Shown: positions 34,199 to 43,570, counted from the first letter of the stretch. The stretch: DNA of 64,000 nt from Mameliella sp. MMSF_3455 (GCF_030733205.1 NZ_JASHJL010000024.1:1-64000); one strand, 5' to 3'. The notes: a model not told the origin generated them from the letters alone. Made by a program: numbers and translations.

Positions 34199-35179
34199 AT
34201 GACCATCGCAACCAGACTGATCGCCAGCGCGGCATTCTTCGCCGCCGGGGTATTGCCGGCTTCCGCACAGGACGCCCCGGCTTCCATGACAATCTCGACC
34301 GCGTCCCCGGGTGGCGTCTACGCCGTCTATGGAGAAGGCGTGGCCCAGATCCTTAGCGACGTGGTCGGCATCCCGACCTCGACCCGCCAGACCCAGGGCC
34401 CTGCGCAGAACCTCGTTCTCCTGCAGGCCGGACAGACCGAACTGGCGATGACCACCTCGGGCCCGGCCTTCGAGGCCATGAACGGTGCGCTGGAACTGGC
34501 ACCGGGTCAGGACTACGACGGGTTGCGCGCGCTGTTCGCCATGTATCCGACGCCCTTTCAGATGATTGCCCTGGCCGATAGTGGCATCGACTCGATCGAT
34601 GACCTGGCGGACAAGCGGGTCGGCGCCGGTCCCCGCGCCGGCACCGGCGGCACATATTGGACCCGTTGGCTGGACAACATGGATCTGGACGTGTCGTTGC
34701 AATACGGCGGCATTGGGGATCAGGCGAGCCAGCTTGCAGATGGCCGTCTCGACGCGATCGTGACTGCTGGCGGGATCCCGCATCCGGCGCTCTCCGAACT
34801 CGAAAACACGCAGGACGTGATGATCTTCGGCATGTCCGCGGCCACACAGGCGCGTCTGTTGGATGAGAATCCCTACGCGGTCAGCTTCAGCATCCCGGAG
34901 GGTACATACAAGACACCAGCAAGCGACCTGCAAACTGTCGCCATGTGGAATTTCGTCGTCGCAGATGCCTCGATGTCCGACGACATTGCCTATCAGATCA
35001 CCCGCGCAGTGCTGGAGAACAACGCCCGGATGATTTCGACCCACGCGGCGGCCAAGCAGACGCTGGCTGAGAACATCCTGAAAAACACCTTCATCCCGCT
35101 GCATCCGGGCGCCGCGCGCTACTACACGGAAATCGGCGTCGAGATCCCGGACGCGATCGCACCGGGCGCCGAGGGCTGA
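34199..35179 (+). CDS. TAXI-family TRAP transporter solute-binding protein
   Basis: A 326-residue periplasmic protein. The signal peptide ends near residue 23 (VLPASAQDAP). TISTASPGGVYAVYGEGVAQIL, then VLLQAGQTELAMTTSGPAFEA, KRVGAGPRAGTGGTYWTRWL and YGGIGDQASQLADGRLDAIV follow the TAXI pattern. It captures the substrate for the fused permease, whose stop is 38 bases upstream. Ligand unknown. The lyase gene starts five bases after its stop, so ligand and lyase substrate are probably related. Confidence 0.9.
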   Translation: MTIATRLIASAAFFAAGVLPASAQDAPASMTISTASPGGVYAVYGEGVAQILSDVVGIPTSTRQTQGPAQNLVLLQAGQTELAMTTSGPAFEAMNGALELAPGQDYDGLRALFAMYPTPFQMIALADSGIDSIDDLADKRVGAGPRAGTGGTYWTRWLDNMDLDVSLQYGGIGDQASQLADGRLDAIVTAGGIPHPALSELENTQDVMIFGMSAATQARLLDENPYAVSFSIPEGTYKTPASDLQTVAMWNFVVADASMSDDIAYQITRAVLENNARMISTHAAAKQTLAENILKNTFIPLHPGAARYYTEIGVEIPDAIAPGAEG

Positions 35180-35184
35180 CGACA

Positions 35185-36552
35185 ATGACGCTTGCATCGA
35201 CCGATCCGGGTCTTCTTTGTGGCAGCGAAGGTTACCAGCGCTGCGCCAAGATCTTTGGCGAGGCCGGGACGGTCGATGCCTACCTGCAGTTCGAGGCGGC
35301 CCTCGCAGAGGTCCAGGGCCGCCTCGGTGTCATCCCCGGCCAGGCGGTCGCCCCGATCCGGGCGGCCTGCGATCAGGGCAAGCTTGACCTTGCCAAGCTC
35401 CGGACCGGATCGCTGGCGGTGGGGTACCCGATCGCGCCGCTGGTCGCGATGATTGCCGATGCGGCAGGGCCCCACGGTCAATGGGTTCATTACGGGGCCA
35501 CCACGCAGGACGTGATGGACACGGGCATGGTGCTTCAGCTGCGTCAGGCGCTGTCGGGTATCTTGAATGATCTGGATCGGACCGCGCACCTGCTGGCCGA
35601 TCTCTGCGCTGCGCATCGCCGCACGCCCATCGCGGGACGCTCCAAGCTGCAGCATGGGGTCCCGGTGTCCTTCGGCTACAAGGTTGCCGTATGGCTTGAC
35701 CAGATCCTGCGCGCCCGCGACGGCCTGTCCGAGGCTCTGTCCCGCGCCGAGGTGCTGCAATTCGGCGGCGCTGTCGGCAGCCTTGCCGCATTGCAGGGGC
35801 ACGGGATGGCCGTGCGCCGGGATCTGGCCGCCGCGCTGTCCCTACGGGAGCCGGACATTTCATGGCACGTCAGCCGCGACCGCATGGTTGCCCTTGCCTC
35901 GGCTGTCGCGGCGCTGGTTGCGGCGCTGGCAAAGATGGCCAGTGACATAGCGCACCTGATGTCGACCGAGGTCGGCGAGCTGCTGGAACCTGCCGCCGAG
36001 GGCCGCGGCAGTTCCTCGACCATGCCGCAAAAGCGCAACCCGGTGATCTGCGAGGCGATCCTCGAAGCCGCGCGGGACACGCGCCATGTTCCGACCGTCG
36101 TGCTCGAGGGAATGCTGCAAGAGCATGAGCGCGGCATCGGCCACGGCTACCGCGAACGCACGGCCCTCTGCCGGGCGGTGCAACAGCTGGCGGGCGCCGT
36201 GACACTGACGAACGAGCTGGTGTCCGGGTTGGAGGTCAATGCCCCACGCATGGCGAGAAACCTCGACATGACCCAGGGCCTCATTCATGCCGAAGCCGTG
36301 ATGATGCAGTTGTCCGAGCGTCTCGGTCGCCTGAAGGCCCATGACATTCTGCACCGGGTATCGCACCGTGTGGCCTCTACGGGCACCCGCTTCGAGGAGG
36401 CGCTGACCGCCGAAGCCAGGGCCTGCCTGCCCGGCCAGGCGGACATTCTTGCTCAACAGATCGAATACGCTCAGGAAATGATCGATCTGGTTCTAGCACG
36501 CATTGACACACCTGAAAGCAGGCCTGAAAGAGCGCGTGTCGCCGTGGACTGA
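35185..36552 (+). CDS. Fumarase/aspartase-superfamily lyase (PcaB/adenylosuccinate lyase-like)
   Basis: A 455-residue protein with the superfamily signature GRGSSSTMPQKRNPVICEAI at about 273-292 and the first two conserved regions, WVHYGATTQDVMDTGMVLQ (about 94-112) and AGRSKLQHGVPVSFGYKVA. The nearest well-known members are 3-carboxy-muconate cycloisomerase and adenylosuccinate lyase. No other protocatechuate or purine gene is near. Its place in a GntR-TRAP operon suggests it cleaves an imported dicarboxylate or amino-dicarboxylate adduct, releasing fumarate or a similar product. Substrate not determinable here. Confidence 0.8.
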   Translation: MTLASTDPGLLCGSEGYQRCAKIFGEAGTVDAYLQFEAALAEVQGRLGVIPGQAVAPIRAACDQGKLDLAKLRTGSLAVGYPIAPLVAMIADAAGPHGQWVHYGATTQDVMDTGMVLQLRQALSGILNDLDRTAHLLADLCAAHRRTPIAGRSKLQHGVPVSFGYKVAVWLDQILRARDGLSEALSRAEVLQFGGAVGSLAALQGHGMAVRRDLAAALSLREPDISWHVSRDRMVALASAVAALVAALAKMASDIAHLMSTEVGELLEPAAEGRGSSSTMPQKRNPVICEAILEAARDTRHVPTVVLEGMLQEHERGIGHGYRERTALCRAVQQLAGAVTLTNELVSGLEVNAPRMARNLDMTQGLIHAEAVMMQLSERLGRLKAHDILHRVSHRVASTGTRFEEALTAEARACLPGQADILAQQIEYAQEMIDLVLARIDTPESRPERARVAVD

Positions 36553-36714
36553 GCGGCATGGACGGGTATTTCCGGGCCCTTTGGGCCAATGCGCTCTAGT
36601 GTCCCGCGCATAGGGGCGCAGATGGTCTGACCGGTTGCGGTCAGTGCGCGGTCTTGGCGCCGAACCCGCGTGATGCGCCGTTGACCGGGGCGATTTCGGG
36701 CATGAGCGCCTCTT

Positions 36715-37456
36715 TCACACCATGCCACCATTGGCACGCAGGGTCTGGCCGTTGATCCAGCCTCCATCAGGACCGGCGAGGAAGGACACGGTATTCGCGA
36801 TGTCCGCCGGCTGGCCCAGACGCTGCAGTGGGTTGGCCTTGGACAGCGCTTCGATCTGCGCATCGGTCTTGCCATCAAGAAAGAGAGCGGTCGCCGTCGG
36901 TCCGGGAGCAACGGAATTGACGGTGATGTTCCGCCCGCGCAGTTCCTTCGACAGGATGTCGCCCATCACTTCCACCGCGGCTTTGGTGGCGGCATAGACA
37001 CCATAGGATGGCAGCTTCGCGCCGACGACAGAGCTCGACAGGGTCATGATCCGTCCGCCATCCTGCATCCGCCGGGCCGCCTCGCGCAGAGTGTTGAACG
37101 TGCCCTTGAGGTTGGTGTCGATGGTGCGGTCAAAGAGATCATCCGAACTCTCTGCAAGCGAAGCCAGTTGCATGATCCCGGCCGAGGCAACCAGCACGTC
37201 CGGGACGCCAAAAGGCCGCCTCGGCACGGTCGAAGAGTTGCGCCACCTGCGTGGGATCGGCCACGTCGGCCCGGGCGGCAACGGCCCGCCCGCCCTTGGC
37301 TTCGATCCGCGCCACCACGTCGGACGCGGCCTCTTCGTTTCCGGCGTAGTTCACCACCACGGCAAAGCCATCTGCGGCGAGGCGTTCGGCGATGGCGGCA
37401 CCGATTCCGCGCGAGGCGCCGGTGACAAGGGCTGTCTTTGGAGAGTGATCGGTCAT
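36715..37456 (-). pseudogene. SDR-family oxidoreductase interrupted by a single-base frameshift
   Basis: The first frame from 37456 encodes [20 protein letters not shown] to FDRAEAAF; the second continues [20 protein letters not shown] to ANGGMV. They join at a run of four T (plus strand A at 37210-37213). Removing one T gives an uninterrupted 246-residue SDR with TGASRGIG, the catalytic SSS, YAATK and a normal C-terminus. All motifs are otherwise intact, so this is either a very recent mutation or a sequencing error in the homopolymer. Divergent from a LysR gene that probably controls it. Confidence 0.8.
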
Positions 37457-37556
37457 GTCGCATTCCCTGTTCGCAAGTCCGTGAGACACAGATGGGGTGT
37501 TGTCAGATCTGGATAATTACCCCTTTATCGACATCAGAATTCGTGAGTGGCGAACA

Positions 37557-38444
37557 ATGGACAAATTCGACGAGATGCGCGTCTTCATCCGCGTCGCCGA
37601 GACCCGCAGTTTCCGCCGCACCGCCGAAAGCCTCGGCCTGCCGCGCTCCACGGTCTCGGAGGTGATCAAGCGCATGGAGGCCCGCCTTGGCGTACGCCTC
37701 CTCGACCGGACGACGCGAACGGTGGCCCCGACGCTGGACGGCGCGGCCTGGCATCAACGGTGCCTGAAGATCGTTGCAGAGGTGGAAGACGCCGAGGCCG
37801 CCTTTGCCGGCGGCGCGGCACAGGGCCGCTTGCGGGTCGACGTCCACGGCACCCTGGCGCGACACTTCCTGCTGCCGGAACTGCCCGCGTTTCTCGCCGC
37901 CTATCCGGCCCTCGATTTGGTGATGTCCGAGGGGGACCGTCTGGTCGACTTGATCCGGGAAGGGGTCGATTGCGTGGTCCGGGTGGGCCAACCGGCACAG
38001 AGCGATCTGATCATGCGTCGCCTCGGAGACCTGCCCGAAGCCGTGGCCGCCGCGCCGGGCTACCTCGAGAGGCACGGCATACCGCGGACGCCTGACGATC
38101 TGGAGGGCCACCGGGTGGTGGCCTTCCTGTCGTCCAAGACCGGCGCGCCCTTGGATCTCAGCTTCATCCAGGATGGCCGCGAGGTCACCCGGCCATTGCC
38201 AGCCGCGCTCACGACCACGGGGGCAGAGACCATGGTGGAAGTTGCCCGGCGCGGTCTCGGGTTGATCCAGGTGCCGCGCTATCACCTGGCTGCCGATATA
38301 GCGGCGGGCCGGTTGGTCGAGGTGCTCGCGGATTACGCACCCGCGCCCTCGCCGGTCGTCGCGCTTTACCCCCGGGATCGCCAGCTGTCCCCGAGGCTGC
38401 GAGTGTTCCTTGATTGGTTGGCCATGCGATCCTTCGCGTCGTAG
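37557..38444 (+). CDS. LysR-family transcriptional regulator
   Basis: A 295-residue protein. The N-terminal helix-turn-helix (MDKFDEMRVFIRVAETRSF then SLGLPRSTVSEVIKRMEARL) is followed by a LysR substrate-binding domain (about 90-290) with DLVMSEGDRLVDLIREGVDC and GLIQVPRYHLAADIAAGRLV. It belongs to the branch often found next to oxidoreductase genes. It is divergent from the frameshifted SDR, 100 bases away, with AT-rich sequence (GGATAATTACCCC) that may hold its binding site. Confidence 0.9.
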   Translation: MDKFDEMRVFIRVAETRSFRRTAESLGLPRSTVSEVIKRMEARLGVRLLDRTTRTVAPTLDGAAWHQRCLKIVAEVEDAEAAFAGGAAQGRLRVDVHGTLARHFLLPELPAFLAAYPALDLVMSEGDRLVDLIREGVDCVVRVGQPAQSDLIMRRLGDLPEAVAAAPGYLERHGIPRTPDDLEGHRVVAFLSSKTGAPLDLSFIQDGREVTRPLPAALTTTGAETMVEVARRGLGLIQVPRYHLAADIAAGRLVEVLADYAPAPSPVVALYPRDRQLSPRLRVFLDWLAMRSFAS

Positions 38445-39057
38445 GGGCATTGCGACACCTGAGCATCACAACGACCTCAGGTCGGACATTGGACGGACCA
38501 GCCGGACCGCCAAATCACCCGCTTGCCGAAACTCAATGACATCACGACATTGGATGTCCGCACGTGCTGCCGCCTGCGCTGCTATGCCCGTGCGCTGAAC
38601 AGGGGTGCATGACGCCGGACCCGAGGATTGACGCAGGCGCAATGCGCCCGCTGCTTGATCGGCTTCACGCGCATCTCTGCCTCCCTGGTCCTGCGCGTTC
38701 GACAGGTCTCAGGCGGCTGGGATGAGGCCCAAGGTAAGGCCCCTATCGCGGTGCGGCGTTTTCGTCCTGGCGGTTTGGTTTTCCCGGGACTTCCCCGGGT
38801 TTACCCAGGGTTACGATTCTGGATTGCTGCCGGCTGGCACTTCCTCTCGAACAGGACACCACCGCTCCCCAAAGGCATCTGAACAAGGCTCAACCCAATC
38901 CCTGTTTGCAGGACAGGCACATCCGGCATGAAGATTGCCTTGGATCGCTGCCCCACCCTGGGTCGATTCCGAACCGCAGATCCGCACCGGGGGCTGGTCA
39001 ACCACGGTTTCAGGTCCTAACCCGGGGCAAGTGTCGCGGCAGCAAGGCAGAGCCCAC
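38445..39057. other. 613-base intergenic stretch; no supported gene
   Basis: Short open frames occur on both strands, but none carries a recognisable domain, a good ribosome site or homologous-looking protein text. The sequence around 38760-38830 has repeated CCCGGG/GGGTTTACCC-like runs without clear symmetry. It may hold eroded sequence and the nnrU promoter. Confidence 0.5.
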
Positions 39058-39750
39058 ATGACTGACTGGACGGAATACGCGCTGGCACTGGTCCTGTTCA
39101 TCGGCAGCCACCTGCTGCCGCGCACCGGCGGCTTGCGGGAACGGCTGGCGCACGTGATCGGACGCAGGGCTTATCTCGCCGGGTACGGGCTCCTGTCGCT
39201 TGTCCTGCTGGCCTGGGTGATCTCGGCGGCGATCCGGGCGCCCCATGTCGAACTCTGGCCGCAAGCGCCTTGGACACGCTGGGCGCCGAACCTGGCCCTG
39301 CCGCTGGCGTTTGTCCTGGCAACCTGCGGCGCAGGACTGCGCCAACCCTATACCCTTGGCGGAAAACGCGGCGCCGGTTTCGATCCCCGGACCCCCGGGT
39401 TTGCCGCGGTGTCGCGTCACCCGCTGTTCCTCGCGCTGGCGCTCTGGTCCGGGGCGCACCTTCTGCCCAATGGCGACCTCGCGCAGGTGATCCTGTTCGG
39501 CGCCTTCCTGGTCATGGCCCTGGCCGCGATCCCGGCTTTCGATGCCCGGGCACGAAGCGGCCTCGGCCCCGAGGCCCGGGCCTTTTTCGAGGCCACCGCC
39601 ATACTCTCGCCCGCGCCGCTGCTCCGCCCGGACTGGATGCGCGCCAATGGCCGGCGAATGGGTCTGCGCGCACTGGTCGGGCTGGCGCTCTGGCAAGGCA
39701 GCCTGCACCTGCATGGCCTCTTGATCGGCGCCTCTCCCTTTCCTGCCTGA
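39058..39750 (+). CDS. nnrU: NnrU-family membrane protein
   Basis: A 230-residue integral membrane protein with about five to six helices. The NnrU-family pattern is clear: LVLFIGSHLLPRTGGLRERL, GRRAYLAGYGLLSLVLLAWV, SRHPLFLALALWSGAHLLPNGD. The family is related to the isoprenylcysteine methyltransferase fold and was first found in nitric oxide-related gene clusters. Its molecular role is unknown. hemN starts 51 bases downstream, and a possible Fnr-type site lies between them. Confidence 0.82.
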   Translation: MTDWTEYALALVLFIGSHLLPRTGGLRERLAHVIGRRAYLAGYGLLSLVLLAWVISAAIRAPHVELWPQAPWTRWAPNLALPLAFVLATCGAGLRQPYTLGGKRGAGFDPRTPGFAAVSRHPLFLALALWSGAHLLPNGDLAQVILFGAFLVMALAAIPAFDARARSGLGPEARAFFEATAILSPAPLLRPDWMRANGRRMGLRALVGLALWQGSLHLHGLLIGASPFPA

Positions 39751-39753
39751 ACC

Positions 39754-39767
39754 TTGATCTCGCGCAA
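39754..39767 (+). promoter_or_regulatory. Fnr/Nnr-like half-conserved site before hemN
   Basis: TTGAT-CTCG-CGCAA matches one full half-site of the TTGAT-N4-ATCAA consensus and three of five bases of the other. It is centred 41 bases before the hemN start codon. hemN is a common Fnr target in related bacteria. Confidence 0.4.
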
Positions 39768-39801
39768 GGTGCGCGCGCCGCAAAAGGCGCATGGGGAAGG
39801 C

Positions 39802-41157
39802 ATGAAACAGATCGACCGCCTCAGATCCCTCGGCCTCTTCGACGCCCGGGTGCCCCGCTACACGTCCTATCCCACCGCCCCGGTCTTTGCCCCGCAGGTG
39901 GGCGCCCCCGAACAGGCACGGGCGCTGGCCGCGCTGGACCCTGCCGAGCCCGTCTCGGTCTACATCCACATCCCCTTTTGCGAGCGGCTGTGCTGGTTCT
40001 GCGCCTGCCGCACCCAGGGCACCCAGACGCTGGCCCCGGTCGAAAGCTACATCGGCACGTTGGAACAGGAACTGGCCCTGCTGAAGGACATCCTGCCCAA
40101 GGGGCTGCACATGGGCCGGATGCACTGGGGCGGCGGCACGCCGACGATCCTGCCGCCCGCGCTGATCCACCGGCTGGCGCAGGCGGTCAAGGCGGTGATC
40201 CCGCCCACGCCGGACTGCGAGTTCTCGGTCGAGATCGACCCGACGATGGTGGACCGCGACAAGATCGCCGCGCTGGCCGCCGAGGGCATGAACCGCGCCA
40301 GCATCGGCATCCAGGATTTCGACCCGGTCGTGCAAGAGGCCATCGGGCGGCTGCAACCCTTCGACGTGACCCGTGCCTGTGTCGAGGATCTGCGCGCGGC
40401 GGGCATCCGCTCGCTCAACGCCGACCTGGTCTATGGCCTGCCCCACCAGGACGCGGCGCGGCTGAACGACACCGTGGCCAAGGTTCTGGAACTGGCACCG
40501 GATCGCATCGCGCTTTTCGGCTATGCCCATGTCCCCTGGATGTCCAAGCGGCAGAAACTGATCGACGAGGCCGTGCTGCCGCATGAGGTGGAACGCTTTC
40601 AGTTGGCGGAACTGGCGGCGCGCCGCTTTGCCGAGGCGGGGTTCGACAGCATCGGCATCGACCATTTCGCGCGTCCCGACGACGGGCTGGCCCTGGCCGC
40701 GCGCACCGGGCACCTGCGCCGCAACTTCCAGGGCTATGTCGATGACCGCTGCGCCACGCTGATCGGCCTTGGCGCCTCGTCGATCTCGCGCCTGCCCACG
40801 GGCTATGTCCAGAACGCCCCGGCGACGCCCGCCTATGTCCAGCGGATCGATGCCGGTGACCTGGCGGGCACGCGCGGCCATGTCATGACCGGCGACGACC
40901 TGCTGCGCGCCCGCGCGATCGAGATGATCATGTGCGATTTCCGGCTGGACCTGGACGCGCTGCGGGCAGAGTTCGGCCCCGATGTCGACAACCTGCGGGA
41001 GGACATGACCCTGGCCGCCGAACGCTTCGGCGACCTCGTCACGCTTGGAAACGACACCCTGGCCATGCCCCCCGAGGGCCGCGCCCTGACGCGGATGGTG
41101 GCGCGGCTGTTCGACGGCTACACGCCCGACGGCGCGCGCTACAGCCAGGCCTCCTGA
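39802..41157 (+). CDS. hemN: Oxygen-independent coproporphyrinogen III dehydrogenase
   Basis: A 451-residue radical SAM enzyme that decarboxylates coproporphyrinogen III to protoporphyrinogen IX without oxygen. The cluster motif is CERLCWFC (Cys60, 64, 67), preceded by YTSYPTAPVF and YIHIPF, and followed by HWGGGTPTIL and the GIQDFDPVVQEAIGRLQPFD region that separates true HemN from HemW. Start 39802 (MKQIDRLRSL). Likely expressed under low oxygen; see the Fnr-like site just upstream. Confidence 0.93.
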   Translation: MKQIDRLRSLGLFDARVPRYTSYPTAPVFAPQVGAPEQARALAALDPAEPVSVYIHIPFCERLCWFCACRTQGTQTLAPVESYIGTLEQELALLKDILPKGLHMGRMHWGGGTPTILPPALIHRLAQAVKAVIPPTPDCEFSVEIDPTMVDRDKIAALAAEGMNRASIGIQDFDPVVQEAIGRLQPFDVTRACVEDLRAAGIRSLNADLVYGLPHQDAARLNDTVAKVLELAPDRIALFGYAHVPWMSKRQKLIDEAVLPHEVERFQLAELAARRFAEAGFDSIGIDHFARPDDGLALAARTGHLRRNFQGYVDDRCATLIGLGASSISRLPTGYVQNAPATPAYVQRIDAGDLAGTRGHVMTGDDLLRARAIEMIMCDFRLDLDALRAEFGPDVDNLREDMTLAAERFGDLVTLGNDTLAMPPEGRALTRMVARLFDGYTPDGARYSQAS

Positions 41158-41314
41158 CAGCAGCACCCGGCGGTCCGCAGCGGCCGCCGGGGGCCGGCAA
41201 TTCTTTCGACCTCAGCCTTGAACGCCACGGCGGGCGGGCCCATCTGGACGGCAGAGGACGACCTCCAGCACTGGAACACTCCCGGGACGGCCCGGCCGTT
41301 TCCCGGAGGTTGCC

Positions 41315-41752
41315 ATGCGCCCCCCGCTTGATCGCCTGCGCCACGCGCTGTGCTTTGAACTGCTTGCTCTTGGCCTGATCGTCCCCCTTGGCACGATTGC
41401 CTTCCACATGCCGGCCCATGACATCGGCACCGTTGGCCTTGTCGGGTCCGCGGTCGCGACGCTGTGGAACATGCTCTACAACGCCGGCTTCGACCGGATC
41501 CTGCACCACCGGCGCGGCACCACGGCAAAGACGCTGCGCCTGCGCCTTCTGAACGCGCTGCTGTTCGAGACCGGGCTGCTGGCGCTGCTCTTGCCCTTCA
41601 TGGCCTGGTACATTGGCATATCGCTCTGGCAGGCGCTGGTGATGGACCTGGCCTTTGCCGGGTTCTACCTGGCCTACGCCTTCGCCTTCAACTGGGCCTA
41701 CGACCGGGTCTGTCCCCCGCCAGACAGGCATGGGACGCACCGCGCAGGCTGA
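41315..41752 (+). CDS. PACE-family multidrug/biocide efflux protein
   Basis: A 145-residue protein made of two tandem transmembrane-pair domains. Each begins with the R-x-x-[HN]-x-x-x-F-E pattern (RLRHALCFELLAL; RLLNALLFETGLL) and ends with the W-x-x-x-Y-x-x-x-[FY]-D pattern (WNMLYNAGFDRIL; FNWAYDRV). This is the arrangement of AceI-like proteins that export cationic biocides such as chlorhexidine or short-chain diamines by proton exchange. The first-helix Glu, essential in AceI, is present. It appears to be a single gene. Confidence 0.85.
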   Translation: MRPPLDRLRHALCFELLALGLIVPLGTIAFHMPAHDIGTVGLVGSAVATLWNMLYNAGFDRILHHRRGTTAKTLRLRLLNALLFETGLLALLLPFMAWYIGISLWQALVMDLAFAGFYLAYAFAFNWAYDRVCPPPDRHGTHRAG

Positions 41753-41773
41753 CAGGTCAGGCCTTGCGCCGCC

Positions 41774-42469
41774 TCAGCCGCGCGGGCCGATCGCGAACTC
41801 GACCCGGCCCAGCCCCTCGATCTCGATCTCGCAGGTATCCCCCGGCACCAGCGCGCCCACGCCCGCAGGCGTGCCCGTCATGATCAGGTCGCCGGGTTCC
41901 AGTTTCATCGACTGCGACAGGATCGAGATCACCTCGGGCACGGTCCAGATCATCTCGGCCAGGTCGCCGTCCTGGCGCGTCTCGCCATTGACCATCAGCC
42001 GGATGAATCCCTTGTCCGGATGGCCGACAGAGGCCACCGGATGCACCGGGCCGACGACGGCGGAGGCATCGAAATCCTTGGCCCAGTCCCAGGGCCGCCC
42101 CTGTTTCTTGGCCACCGCCTGAAGGTCGCGCCGGGTCAGGTCATTGCCCACGGCATAGCCCCAGACATGGGACAGCGCGTCCGCCTCGGCGATGTCGCGC
42201 CCGCCGGTTCCGATGGCCACCACCAGTTCCGCCTCGTGGTGCAGGTCCTCTGTCTCGGGCGGATAGGGCACGGTGGCGCCGTGTTCGACCAAAGCGCCCG
42301 CGTGCTTGGTGAAAAAGAACGGCGGATCGCGGTCCGGGTCCTTGCCCATCTCGCGCACATGGGCGGCATAGTTGCGTCCGACGCAAAAGATGCGACGCAC
42401 CGGAAAGCGCGCCGCGCTGCCCTCGACGGCGGCACTGGCCTGCGGTGCGGGCGGAAAAACATAGTCCAT
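41774..42469 (-). CDS. Fumarylacetoacetate hydrolase-family protein
   Basis: A 231-residue FAH-superfamily protein. IFCVGRNYAAHVREMG, the metal-binding HHEAELVVAIG (Glu79, Glu81), GYAVGNDLTRRDLQ and GDLIMTGTPAGVGAL are in order. Members are metal-dependent hydrolases or decarboxylases of 2-oxo acids, including acylpyruvase and oxaloacetate decarboxylase. FFFTKHAGAL suggests the acylpyruvase-like branch. Start 42469 (MDYVFPPAPQ) with AGGA upstream. It follows the aldo/keto reductase gene by 31 bases on the same strand. Confidence 0.85.
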   Translation of the reverse strand: MDYVFPPAPQASAAVEGSAARFPVRRIFCVGRNYAAHVREMGKDPDRDPPFFFTKHAGALVEHGATVPYPPETEDLHHEAELVVAIGTGGRDIAEADALSHVWGYAVGNDLTRRDLQAVAKKQGRPWDWAKDFDASAVVGPVHPVASVGHPDKGFIRLMVNGETRQDGDLAEMIWTVPEVISILSQSMKLEPGDLIMTGTPAGVGALVPGDTCEIEIEGLGRVEFAIGPRG

Positions 42470-42500
42470 TTCAACTGTCCTTGTGTTTGGGAATGCCGGG

Positions 42501-43505
42501 TCAGCCATAGGATTCCGGGCCGACCCACTGCTCTGGCGAATAACGCGAGCCATGCGCCCAGCCCAGCGGCAGGCAGCGCTCGATCTCGGCCTTGAGGTCA
42601 TCGCCCAGCATCATCGAGGCCCCGCGCACCAGTTCGTGCAGGTGCCCCGGGCTGCGGGTGCCGGGGATCGCATGCACGGTCCGGCCCTGCGACAGGACCC
42701 AGGCGATCGCCAGCGTGGCCGTGGCATAGCCCGCCTCGGCGGCAAGATCGCGCAGGGGCTGGCTGGCGGCGATGTTGCGTTCAAGGTTGCCACCGGTGAA
42801 ACGTGGATTGACCTTGAGAAACCCCGCCGCCGCCACCCGTTCCGGCGTCGGCGGCGTATCCGAAAGCAGCCCCCGCCCCACCGGAGAAAAGGCGACCAGC
42901 GCGGTGCCCAGTTCCTCGCAGGCCTGCAACAGGCCCATCTCCGGCAGGCGCGTCTGCAACGAATACTCCGATTGCACGGCGGCCACCGGATGCACGGCGG
43001 CGGCACGGCGCAGGCTGGTGGGGGCGATCTCGGAAAAGCCGAACGAGGCGATCTTGCCCTTGCGGATCAGCCCGGCCAGCGTCGCCGTGACCTCCTCGAT
43101 CTCGATCCGGGGATCGCGGCGATGGACATAGAACAGATCGACCTGCTCCAGCCCCAGCCGCGCGAGGCTCTTGTCCAGTTCCGCCTCAAGGTGGGCGGCG
43201 GAATTGTCGAAACAGCGCACGCCCGTCTCCGGGTCGCGGGTGATCCCGGCCTTGGTCGCGATGCGGAAGGGGCTGCCACCCTTGCCCGCATAGCGTTTCA
43301 GGAATCGCCCGATGATCTCTTCGGACGTGCCCATGCCGTAGACGTTCGAGGTGTCGATGTGATCGACACCGGCGTCCAGCGCCGCGTCCAGGACCGCGTG
43401 GCTCTCTTCCTCGCTCACCGCGCCGTAAAAGCCCGCAAAGGACATCGCCCCGATGCCCAGCGCCGAGACCTCCGGCCGACCCTGTCCAAGTGTACGTCTC
43501 AGCAT
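42501..43505 (-). CDS. Aldo/keto reductase
   Basis: A 334-residue (beta/alpha)8 NADPH-dependent reductase with the catalytic tetrad Asp51, Tyr56, Lys85 and His128 in HIDTSNVYGMG, IATKAG and FYVHRRDP, and the usual C-terminal cofactor segment around VHAIPGTRSPGHLHE. Substrate unknown; the sequence resembles the YajO/pyridoxal-reductase-like general AKRs. Probably co-transcribed with the FAH-family gene downstream. Confidence 0.88.
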   Translation of the reverse strand: MLRRTLGQGRPEVSALGIGAMSFAGFYGAVSEEESHAVLDAALDAGVDHIDTSNVYGMGTSEEIIGRFLKRYAGKGGSPFRIATKAGITRDPETGVRCFDNSAAHLEAELDKSLARLGLEQVDLFYVHRRDPRIEIEEVTATLAGLIRKGKIASFGFSEIAPTSLRRAAAVHPVAAVQSEYSLQTRLPEMGLLQACEELGTALVAFSPVGRGLLSDTPPTPERVAAAGFLKVNPRFTGGNLERNIAASQPLRDLAAEAGYATATLAIAWVLSQGRTVHAIPGTRSPGHLHELVRGASMMLGDDLKAEIERCLPLGWAHGSRYSPEQWVGPESYG

Positions 43506-43570
43506 GTCCTGCCCTCATCCGCTGTCAGGCGGACAGTGGCGCCCGCATCCCGGCTTGGCAAGTCCCGGCC

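Noticed and set aside
38628-38931. Two short plus-strand open frames in the gap before nnrU
   Set aside because: No ribosome site, no recognisable protein, and two overlapping frames are equally open.
39010-41166. Minus-strand open frame of 718 codons
   Set aside because: Antisense to nnrU and hemN, which have clear motifs.
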